From the NCBI GenBank assembly GCA_016929815.1, contig JAFGIC010000333.1, forward strand, positions 1 to 6,903: DNA of 6,903 bases, given 5' to 3'. The position numbers and the translations under genes were made by a program. Shown one piece after another: positions 1 through 5,281 of the stretch (the stretch's first letter is position 1; each line of letters starts with the position of its first letter). Origin of the DNA: Deltaproteobacteria bacterium (GTDB lineage: Bacteria > Desulfobacterota > DSM-4660 > Desulfatiglandales > HGW-15). The notes under the pieces were generated by a model. The model ran no database searches. It saw only the letters and a list, made by a program, of their open reading frames with translations, and was not told the DNA's origin.

Positions 1-171
1 CTCATTTATTCTGATAATCTTTTCTTCCTGTCAACGTATTCTAAAAATTATTACTCCTGTTCAAATGTAGAGTCTGAAAATCTACAATATATATAGTGGA
101 CTTTGTATTGATTCTTTATTAAATAGGTATTCCAATTTGAATAAACCAAAATATACTTAAAAGATTGCGTC
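1..171. other. AT-rich non-coding stretch upstream of the CAP gene
   Basis: No coding region is visible here. The stretch is clearly more AT-rich than the genes to the right. It contains a small perfect inverted repeat (TGTAGA at 66-71, TCTACA at 81-86, 9-nt spacer) followed by alternating AT. I see no convincing -35/-10 pair for the gene starting at 172, and no strong Shine-Dalgarno sequence just before that start (the sequence there is AAAAGATTGCGTC). Confidence 0.5.
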
Positions 172-867
172 ATGAGATATTATCTTTCTTCAAATAAAAA
201 ATTTATAAATCTTATCAAGTACTTCCATCTCTTCTTTATATTTTTTGTAATCGCAATGGGAATTATCTTTATCGTCGCTTCAGGTGGTGGTGATGGTGGA
301 CGTGACGAAGAAAGTGAAGTAAGTGAAGAAGTAGAAAATAATGCTGATAATGATCTCATCAACGAATGCGGTATAGATTATGATTTAAATCCCGGATGCG
401 ATGATTCGGATGAGGCTTGTTCCATGGCAATGCGTATAAATATAGATCGCAAGACTTTCCCGGACGAAAGCGATTGTGCTCCGGCAATTAAATGGAGCGA
501 AGAACTTGCAGCTGTCGCTCTAGCCCACTCACAAAATATGTGCGATCAACGCGAATTGGCGCATGTGATGGATGGAAAGAACCCATTCGACCGTATGGCA
601 GACGCTGGTATTGAATTCGTTACAGCAGGCGAGAATGTAGCAATGGGAAACGACATCGCTTACGACCTCAACGACATTGAGGATTCTTTCATGAAAGAGG
701 AAGAGTGTGAGTATAATCATCGTAGAAACATCCTGAATCGTGATTTCACCCATGTCGGCATTGGTATCGTACACTGTGACGACGGAAATCAGTACATTAC
801 TCAGGATTTCGCTACCTTCAATTTTGACGATATCCGCAATGACCCCAATGAGTACTGTGAGTATTAA
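172..867 (+). CDS. Secreted/membrane-anchored CAP (SCP/PR1, YkwD-like) domain protein
   Basis: A 231-residue protein. Residues 1-36 are a basic N-terminus followed by one hydrophobic segment (about 17-36), so the protein is exported or anchored. Residues 38-65 are a Gly-, Asp- and Glu-rich linker. The CAP domain runs from about 85 to 215, with the family marks in order: a helix with AHSQNM (118-123), LAH ending in His131, GEN (153-155), NHRRNIL (182-188), THVGIG (193-198) and YITQDFA (208-214). His131, Glu154 and His183 are likely members of the CAP cavity His/Glu set. Eight cysteines (66, 76, 83, 102, 124, 179, 202, 229) lie outside the membrane segment, which fits an oxidised extracytoplasmic protein. 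The sequence IVAS-GGG at 34-40 looks like a lipobox with Ser in place of Cys. Bacterial CAP proteins have few known functions, so I assign only family and location. The gene stands alone on the plus strand. Its start is supported by the hydrophobic leader, but the ribosome binding site is weak. Confidence 0.85.
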   Translation: MRYYLSSNKKFINLIKYFHLFFIFFVIAMGIIFIVASGGGDGGRDEESEVSEEVENNADNDLINECGIDYDLNPGCDDSDEACSMAMRINIDRKTFPDESDCAPAIKWSEELAAVALAHSQNMCDQRELAHVMDGKNPFDRMADAGIEFVTAGENVAMGNDIAYDLNDIEDSFMKEEECEYNHRRNILNRDFTHVGIGIVHCDDGNQYITQDFATFNFDDIRNDPNEYCEY

Positions 868-869
868 AA

Positions 870-900
870 AAAGGGTTAGCCTTAATACGGCTAACCCTTT
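870..900. terminator. Bidirectional intrinsic terminator between CAP gene and tRNA-Phe
   Basis: A perfect 12-bp stem pairs 870-881 with 889-900 across a 7-nt loop. On the minus strand it is followed by seven T (complement of 866-872), a textbook terminator for tRNA-Phe transcription. On the plus strand it begins 2 nt after the CAP stop codon and ends in TTT then alternating AT, so it should also stop CAP transcription. Confidence 0.9.
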
Positions 901-921
901 ATATATACGATCTTTTTAAAA

Positions 922-994
<73 letters not shown>

Positions 995-1007
995 ACGGAT
1001 AAAGCGT

Positions 1008-1036
1008 TTTATAACCCTTCAGCGCATCGCGGTCAA
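1008..1036 (-). promoter_or_regulatory. Sigma70-type promoter of tRNA-Phe
   Basis: On the minus strand, TTGACC (1036-1031) is followed by a 17-nt spacer and TATAAA (1013-1008). The tRNA 5' end is 14 nt after the -10 box, leaving a leader of roughly 7 nt. The -35 box lies about 20 nt past the stop codon of the preceding acidic-protein gene, with no terminator between them, so some read-through transcription of the tRNA is also possible. Confidence 0.8.
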
Positions 1037-1055
1037 GATGAAAATTGCATTATAA

Positions 1056-2279
1056 TCATTTTTTCGGTTCATTAAGGTCAAGGTCTATATCCATGTCTTC
1101 GAGATCCAGGTTAAAGTCACCGGAATCGCCTTTTTTCTGATATTCGTCCACGTCCAACTCCATCGCTTCCAGTTCATCTTCAAGACCTTCGGTGTCTGCC
1201 AGAGAATCCTTAGAATCCTCTTCTGATATGTCTTCAGCGCTCCCCTTGTCAATAGACATTTGACTGAAGTCAAATGATTTCTCAAGTTCACCGGAATCGT
1301 TAATGTCCAGGTCTTCAAGGAGAATGGTCTTTTCCGCGTCAGATGGACTCTCTTCCTCCGCACCCAGTAATTCTTCTTCTCCAAGATCAAAATCTTCAAG
1401 ATCAATCTCATCCAGTACCAACTCGCCTTCTTCGGGTGAGCCTGAACCTTCGGGTGTCAATTCATCAGCGATCATGATCTGTTCATTAGTGCCTGCCTTT
1501 GCCTCTTCGAGAATGAGTTCCGAAATATCAGGTAATTGTTCCTCATCGGATAGTTCAATCTTGGATTCCGGCGCTTCCTCTTCGGATTCAACAAGCGTGC
1601 TGCCCAGTTCCATTAGAGAGGCCTCCACGTCTGTGTTTATCTCAAGATCACCCATGTCATCGACCTTCAGGTCGTCAAGATCAAGTTCAATTTCAGATTC
1701 TATTTCATCAAGCCCGGTTTCAGCAGAAGGGGATTCCGCCGATTTCAGGGAAACGTCATCAGGTACAATTCCCTGTTCGGCCCCTTCATCCATCAGTTCA
1801 TGAAGTTCTTCCTCCGGCTCTTCAAGAGAAAAATCTCCCAGATTTAATGAAAGATCATCCTCTCCGGATATGAGATCTTCGTCTCCCACCTTTTTTTCAA
1901 GATGAAAATCCGCATCAGAGAGGATTTTATCGGCGCCGGTCTGAAATTCATGTTCAAATAAATCTTCTTCCGTCTCTTCCGGGGGAAATGTGACATCAAG
2001 ATCCTGATCTTCAACATCAACAGTATCCTGATCCAGGGCTATGGAATCAGTCAACCCCGTTCTATCCCCGGTTCCCGTTGCGATATGAGAACCTGTAGGG
2101 ACACGAAGATTAACATTGGACTCATTTGCCTCACCTATAAGAAATCCCAGCAATGCTGGGGGATCAGGTCTGAAAGTGGGAAGATTAAACTTTTCCAGTT
2201 CAGCGCTGATGTTCTTACTGCACTTGGGGCATAGCTGATTATAATCAAAACTGATATAGCCGCATTTGGGACACTTCAT
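1056..2279 (-). CDS. Zinc-ribbon protein with long acidic low-complexity tail
   Basis: A 407-residue protein of unknown function. The N-terminus has two CPKC knuckles (Cys3/Cys6 and Cys17/Cys20, giving CX2C-X10-CX2C), a small zinc ribbon of the kind found in many bacterial proteins. From about residue 85 to the end the chain is dominated by Asp and Glu with regularly placed Leu and Ile. Phrases such as LDLDDL, LDEIDLEDFDL and LDLEDMDIDLDL recur. I see no membrane segment, signal peptide or enzyme motif. The tail is probably disordered or forms short amphipathic segments, and could bind basic partners or metal ions; that is inference. The ATG start is well supported by an AGAGGTG ribosome site (2290-2284) 4 nt upstream. 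The gene has its own promoter in the 156-nt gap after rnhA. The serine-rich reading frame on the opposite strand is a composition shadow of the acidic codons. Confidence 0.8.
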   Translation of the reverse strand: MKCPKCGYISFDYNQLCPKCSKNISAELEKFNLPTFRPDPPALLGFLIGEANESNVNLRVPTGSHIATGTGDRTGLTDSIALDQDTVDVEDQDLDVTFPPEETEEDLFEHEFQTGADKILSDADFHLEKKVGDEDLISGEDDLSLNLGDFSLEEPEEELHELMDEGAEQGIVPDDVSLKSAESPSAETGLDEIESEIELDLDDLKVDDMGDLEINTDVEASLMELGSTLVESEEEAPESKIELSDEEQLPDISELILEEAKAGTNEQIMIADELTPEGSGSPEEGELVLDEIDLEDFDLGEEELLGAEEESPSDAEKTILLEDLDINDSGELEKSFDFSQMSIDKGSAEDISEEDSKDSLADTEGLEDELEAMELDVDEYQKKGDSGDFNLDLEDMDIDLDLNEPKK

Positions 2280-2365
2280 TTTTCACCTCTTAATTTTAAT
2301 GATTAAAAAACAACATTCCCTTATCTTTAAAAAATATAGAAAAGTATTTTAACCAATTATTTAGG

Positions 2366-2394
2366 AAAATAGCATAGTTATTCTTTTTAGTCAA
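2366..2394 (-). promoter_or_regulatory. Promoter of the zinc-ribbon acidic protein gene
   Basis: On the minus strand, TTGACT (2394-2389) is followed by a 17-nt spacer and TATTTT (2371-2366). TGC directly before the -10 box adds an extended -10 element. The expected start site is about 80 nt before the ATG at 2279. It shares the TTGACT-type -35 with the promoter at 3790. Confidence 0.7.
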
Positions 2395-2435
2395 GTATAT
2401 AATATTAGAGATAATTTTAATTTATTCATCAAATT

Positions 2436-2885
2436 TTAACTACATTTCTTTATAGCTTTCCTTGCCAGTTCATCACAGCGCTCATTTTCCCTGTGACCGT
2501 TGTGCCCTTTAATCCATATCCATTCGATTTCATGGGGGACGCTTAAGGCAAGAAGCGACTCCCACAGGTCCCTGTTCATAACAGGCTCCTTCTTTGAGTT
2601 AATCCAGTTTCTTTTTATCCAACCGGGCATCCATTCCTTCATCCCTTTAACCACATAGGACGAATCCGATGTCACCCTTACCCTGCATGGTTTTTTAAGT
2701 TGCCTTATAGCCTCGATCACGGACATCAATTCCATCCGGTTATTGGTAGTATTTTTTTCACAACCTGAGATCTCTTTGATCACGGATCCGTATTTAAGAA
2801 TTGCCCCGTAGCCGCCAGGTCCTGGATTACCGCTGCATGCACCATCTGTAAAGATCTCAACTATGCCTTCATCGTTATTTTTCAT
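2436..2885 (-). CDS. rnhA: Ribonuclease HI
   Basis: A cytoplasmic endonuclease that cuts the RNA strand of RNA-DNA hybrids, such as R-loops and primers. The 149-residue length is normal for single-domain bacterial RNase HI. The whole fold is recognisable: FTDGACSGNPGPGGYG (12-27), NNRMEL (48-53), TSDSSYV (72-78), the basic WIKRNW region (89-94), NRDLWE (104-109) and WIKGHNGH (124-131). Catalytic residues by family comparison are Asp14, Glu52, Asp74, His128 and Asp138. The gene overlaps the end of the upstream selenoprotein-like gene by 11 nt and has only a weak ribosome site of its own (GAAAGATA before the ATG). Its translation is therefore probably coupled to the upstream gene. No clear terminator follows it. 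Confidence 0.96.
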   Translation of the reverse strand: MKNNDEGIVEIFTDGACSGNPGPGGYGAILKYGSVIKEISGCEKNTTNNRMELMSVIEAIRQLKKPCRVRVTSDSSYVVKGMKEWMPGWIKRNWINSKKEPVMNRDLWESLLALSVPHEIEWIWIKGHNGHRENERCDELARKAIKKCS

Positions 2886-3579
2886 TATCTTTCGTTTTTT
2901 CTGTAAAGTTGCCTGTTAAAGTGATTGTAATCTCCGGTTTGTCATCATAATTGGTCATCAGTTTCAGGGATCCTCTCATGCGTCCTGCAGGCTGCGGCAA
3001 ATTTGTAAATACAATTTTAAAGACCTTTCCCTTTTCCGTCTCTTCTATCCTGTAGGTCATTTTATCCTGCAGGCTGAAATTGCCCGGCTTTATGCTTAAA
3101 GGTTTATCTTCCTGCGCAATAATGTCAATCGATTTAGTAAGAACCGTTCCCTCTTCTCCCCTGAAACTCAATGACTTTGATGAAACATTTATAGAGTCCT
3201 TTATTATTGCCTTAACCGTCAGTGTTTCCGGGTTGTTACTGACATCATTATTGTAAATCCCTATACTCTTTTGTATTAAGCCGGTTTTTCCTTTGATGTT
3301 AACCTTTATCTCTATCCTGCCCTCCCCGCCCGGGAGGATGATCCTGTCAAAACGGACCACGGCACACCCTCAGCCGGTTTTTACATCTGATATCTCGAGG
3401 TTGGCGTTTCCCTTATTATAGAACTTGAATGTGTGCTCAAGGTAGTCGCCGCTTTTTATCTCTCCTGCGTCAAATGTCTTCTCTTCAAATGAGATCTCAG
3501 GCGCAGGCGCATCTTTAGAGAACCCTGTTGAATCAACAAGCAGTAACATAAGAGAAATCACAAAAAATATTTTTTTCAT
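2875..3579 (-). CDS. DUF1573-like secreted protein, probable selenoprotein (in-frame TGA = Sec70)
   Basis: Read through one in-frame TGA (3372-3370), this is a single 234-residue protein. Residues 1-21 are a signal peptide, so the protein is likely periplasmic. The N-terminal half matches DUF1573: FDAGEIKSGDYLEHTFKFYN (36-55), LEISDVKTG (61-69), then Sec70-Gly-Cys72-Ala-Val-Val, then FDRIILPGGEGRI (77-89). Family members usually read SCGCT where this one has G-TGA-G-C-A, so the TGA replaces the first cysteine of the conserved CGC pair. The second half (about 115-225) is beta-rich and may be another Ig-like unit. Codons on both sides of the TGA keep the same frame and the family pattern, which argues against decay or frameshift. 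A UGC selenenylsulfide pair would suggest a redox function, but the DUF1573 function is not established. The ATG is preceded by GGGGGAG at 3592-3586. A simple nonsense mutation or sequencing error remains possible. Confidence 0.8.
3321..3337 (-). other. Second GC-rich hairpin behind the TGA
   Basis: On the minus strand, CCUCCC (3337-3332) pairs perfectly with GGGAGG (3326-3321) around loop GGGCG. It directly abuts the stem-loop at 3338-3360 and could stack on it. Its loop begins 38 nt after the TGA, just beyond the usual bSECIS spacing. It may add stability or simply reflect the codons for Pro-Gly-Gly-Glu. Confidence 0.45.
3338..3360 (-). promoter_or_regulatory. Candidate bacterial SECIS stem-loop
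   Basis: On the minus strand, GUGGUCC (3360-3354) pairs with GGAUCAU (3344-3338) as a 7-bp stem with two G-U pairs. The 9-nt loop GUUUUGACA starts with GU. The loop begins 16 nt after the TGA. Bacterial SECIS elements lie just behind the UGA inside the coding sequence, and carry a conserved G among the first loop bases for SelB to read; E. coli fdhF also has GU there. Geometry and loop both fit. No bulged U equivalent to that of E. coli is obvious. Confidence 0.6.
3370..3372 (-). other. In-frame TGA, putative selenocysteine codon
   Basis: This TGA lies between ACC-GGC (Thr-Gly) and GGG-TGT (Gly-Cys), at the position of the conserved first Cys of the DUF1573 CGC motif. It is the only stop in 705 nt of otherwise open, family-like frame. 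Confidence 0.75.
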
Positions 3580-3585
3580 TTCAAG

Positions 3586-3600
3586 CTCCCCCGCACGGGA
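3586..3600 (-). promoter_or_regulatory. Ribosome binding site of the DUF1573-like gene, partly in a hairpin
   Basis: GGGGGAG (3592-3586) sits 6 nt before the ATG at 3579 and decides the start. The upstream UCCC (3600-3597) can pair with GGGA (3590-3587) around a 6-nt loop, which would partly cover the ribosome site. The stem is only 4 bp, so its effect is uncertain. Confidence 0.6.
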
Positions 3601-3682
3601 AAAAGTAACTTAAATCTCCCGGCAGATTAATATGCAAAAAATAGGCCTTAAATAACAATGCCATGTAATATATTCTAATTTT

Positions 3683-3691
3683 ATTATACCA
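3683..3691 (-). promoter_or_regulatory. Extended -10 promoter for the DUF1573-like/rnhA unit
   Basis: On the minus strand, TGGTATAAT (3691-3683) is a perfect TATAAT with the TGn extension. No good -35 is visible, as is common for extended -10 promoters. The predicted 5' leader is about 95 nt long and AT-rich. Confidence 0.6.
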
Positions 3692-3743
3692 GATACTTTC
3701 CGTAAGCTCTAATATACTCATATAAAAATTTACAGAAAATTTA

Positions 3744-3772
3744 TTATGACAGCTTTTTCTGATTTGTCATAA
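3744..3772. repeat. Perfect 8-bp inverted repeat between divergent promoters
   Basis: TTATGACA (3744-3751) and TGTCATAA (3765-3772) are exact reverse complements separated by 13 nt. Half-site centres are 21 bp apart, two helical turns, so a dimeric regulator could bind both on one face. The repeat lies between the left-facing promoter at 3683-3691 and the right-facing one at 3790-3818. It has no T-tract of the terminator type. The operator role is inference. Confidence 0.5.
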
Positions 3773-3789
3773 AAAAGTTATAATTATCA

Positions 3790-3818
3790 TTGACTAAGCG
3801 CCAATATTTGGCTATTAA
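3790..3818 (+). promoter_or_regulatory. Sigma70-type promoter of the small basic protein gene
   Basis: TTGACT (3790-3795) is followed by a 17-nt spacer and TATTAA (3813-3818). The spacer holds a short inverted repeat, GCCAA-TAT-TTGGC (3800-3812), that could be an operator. The expected start site near 3825 gives a leader of about 100 nt before the ATG at 3926. Confidence 0.65.
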
Positions 3819-3841
3819 GATGGAAACCTTAAAATATCTGC

Positions 3842-3888
3842 TCCGGAAAGGCCGGCTATCAGACGATCCTTTGGAAAAACCAACCGGA
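3842..3888 (+). other. Structured 5' leader candidate (three-stem fold)
   Basis: TCCGG (3842-3846) can pair with CCGGA (3884-3888) and enclose two more hairpins: AAAGG (3847-3851) with CCTTT (3868-3872), and TTGG (3871-3874) with CCAA (3880-3883). The latter two compete for two bases. The structure lies fully in the predicted transcript, upstream of the small ORF's ribosome site. I do not recognise a known riboswitch class in it. Confidence 0.4.
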
Positions 3889-3925
3889 CATTACAAATAA
3901 AGGATTAATGAAAGGATATAACAAT

Positions 3926-4066
3926 ATGACATCACTTAAAAAAAGAACAAAGGCCATTCGCAAGTGGAAGGATAAGCCTAACAAGGCCAATCAGAAGGCG
4001 GATCTCAAACGTAACCAGACCAATGCAGGGATATTGCGGGAACTTTCTGCAAAAGAAAAGTCGTAG
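3926..4066 (+). CDS. Small, strongly basic protein of unknown function (46 aa)
   Basis: A 46-codon gene ending in TAG at 4064-4066. The product starts MTSLKKRTKAIRKWKDKPNK and has 15 Lys/Arg against 4 Asp/Glu. It is rich in Asn and Gln, lacks Cys, and has no signal or membrane segment. The charge suggests binding to RNA, DNA or the ribosome; that is inference. A gene is supported by a promoter with 17-nt spacing, a good ribosome site (AAAGGA at 3911-3916, 9 nt before the ATG at 3926) and a terminator directly after it. An in-frame ATG at 3908 would add six residues, but its AGGA lies only 3 nt upstream, so I prefer 3926. Short basic proteins of similar look occur in Deltaproteobacteria as I recall, but I cannot name a family. 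Confidence 0.7.
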   Translation: MTSLKKRTKAIRKWKDKPNKANQKADLKRNQTNAGILRELSAKEKS

Positions 4067-4091
4067 ATCATAATATCTGAATTTTACAACA

Positions 4092-4128
4092 AATAAAGGC
4101 CCCTCCTCCCAATGGCTGGGCCTTTATT
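4092..4128. terminator. Bidirectional terminator between small basic gene and GT operon
   Basis: A perfect 11-bp stem pairs AATAAAGGCCC (4092-4102) with GGGCCTTTATT (4118-4128) around a 15-nt loop. It ends the plus-strand small gene and the minus-strand operon. The stop codon of the glycosyltransferase (4126-4124) lies inside the stem. The U-rich part is mainly within the 3' arm on either strand. Confidence 0.75.
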
Positions 4129-5281
4129 CATGCCCTGTCAATCCCTTTTCTTCACAGAGCGATTGATAAAGCCTTTCGGTCTCAACAACCATCTTCTCTA
4201 CTGAAAATTCCTCTTCAACCCTTTCCCTGGCATTTTTTCCCAGGCGTTCGGCCAGCCCTCTGTCTTTAATCAGGCGGCTTATTGCCTTTCCCAGGGCATC
4301 GGCGTTCCAGGAGAGCACAAGAAGCCCTGTCTCACTATCCGTAATCAGTTCCTTAATCCCTTCAACACGGGTCCCGACAATTGGCTTGGCCATTGACATG
4401 CCTTCCAGCGCTATCATCGGAAATTCGTCCATAAGAGAAGGGATCACAAGTATGTCAACTGCTGACAGGATATCCTCCATATCTTCTCTGAAGCCAGTTA
4501 ATATTAAGCGATCCTCCATTCCATTCATATGGCTGTGCATAATTATATGTTCCCTGAATGGTCCCTCCCCTGCTATCAGCACCTTTACATCCGGATTAGC
4601 CTCGGTAAATATCGGCATGCATTTTATTATGAACTCAAATCCCTTCTGCCATACGAGACTTCCCACAGCGCCTATCAGTATGGTGTCATCGGTTATGTTA
4701 AGTTCCGCCCTTATACGCTTACGGGCATCTAAAGAAGGACTGAATTTTTCGGTGTCAACACCGCTGTAGATCCTGATCACCCTGTCGGGCCTGATGCCGA
4801 TATTATCGATTGCGTATTTCCTGACCAGGTCGGAAGACGAGATAAACCTGTCAACAAAAATACCGGGGAAACGTGTAAGAAACCACGGCCTAATTTTCTG
4901 AGATCTGTCGGTTCCGGGTTCTTGCTTTGTCAGAGTTATTGTGGAGACATACACTGCCCTCCGGGAGATCAAACTGGCCAGCCTGCCATGAAGATCAGCC
5001 CTTATACCGCATGAATGGATAACCCGTATCCTGTTCCTTCTAATGATTCCTGCAAGTTTGAATACCGGTCCTGGGCTTAAACTTTTTGAAAAATCCAGGG
5101 GTATATGTTGAACGTCACCATTAATCGAATTATAAAAATAACTGTCCTGACGGCAGGCCAGATAGATTTCATATCTTTCTCTTGATAATCCGTTTATTAT
5201 GCCGGCCAGTGCGCGCCCGCAGTCGTCCGACTGCATATTATCCAAAATATAAAGTATTTTTATTATTGTACTACAAATCAC
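4124..5281 (-). CDS. GT4-family glycosyltransferase (GT-B fold)
   Basis: A 385-residue cytoplasmic or membrane-associated glycosyltransferase that moves a sugar from a nucleotide donor, probably in glycolipid or surface-polysaccharide synthesis. The N-terminal half has KILYILDNM (8-16) and the Rossmann-like acceptor domain, with VIHSCGIRADLHGR (87-100). The C-terminal GT4 domain shows VGSLVWQKG (206-214), LIAGEGPF (235-242), LTGFREDMEDILSAVDILVI (261-280) and the nucleotide-sugar motif around DEFPMIALEGM (285-295). The usual E-X7-E is here D285-X7-E293. The start is a GTG at 5281-5279 that overlaps the TGA of the radical SAM gene by 4 nt. AGGGGG lies very close upstream, so initiation is probably coupled. 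The next in-frame ATG (residue 16) would cut off the first beta strand. The donor and acceptor cannot be told from sequence. Confidence 0.9.
   Translation of the reverse strand: MICSTIIKILYILDNMQSDDCGRALAGIINGLSRERYEIYLACRQDSYFYNSINGDVQHIPLDFSKSLSPGPVFKLAGIIRRNRIRVIHSCGIRADLHGRLASLISRRAVYVSTITLTKQEPGTDRSQKIRPWFLTRFPGIFVDRFISSSDLVRKYAIDNIGIRPDRVIRIYSGVDTEKFSPSLDARKRIRAELNITDDTILIGAVGSLVWQKGFEFIIKCMPIFTEANPDVKVLIAGEGPFREHIIMHSHMNGMEDRLILTGFREDMEDILSAVDILVIPSLMDEFPMIALEGMSMAKPIVGTRVEGIKELITDSETGLLVLSWNADALGKAISRLIKDRGLAERLGKNARERVEEEFSVEKMVVETERLYQSLCEEKGLTGHE

Noticed and set aside
90..140. Promoter for the CAP gene
   Set aside because: Several AT-rich hexamers can be matched (for example TGGACT then TAAATA at 17 nt), but none stands out from the base composition.
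1303..1803. Serine-rich 166-codon frame on the plus strand
   Set aside because: It lies antisense to the acidic protein. Asp/Glu codons read backwards give Ser-rich sequence. No domain or ribosome site.
2875..3360. Independent gene starting at a GTG just after the TGA
   Set aside because: It would begin in the middle of the DUF1573 domain, directly behind the conserved Cys, with no ribosome site. The upstream segment is in the same frame and completes the domain.
3355..3380. Frameshift explaining the split DUF1573 gene
   Set aside because: Both halves are in one frame and the family pattern runs through the TGA without loss or gain of residues, so no shift is needed.
4386..4769. Plus-strand frames antisense to the glycosyltransferase
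   Set aside because: Shadows of the GT4 coding sequence, with no family motifs.
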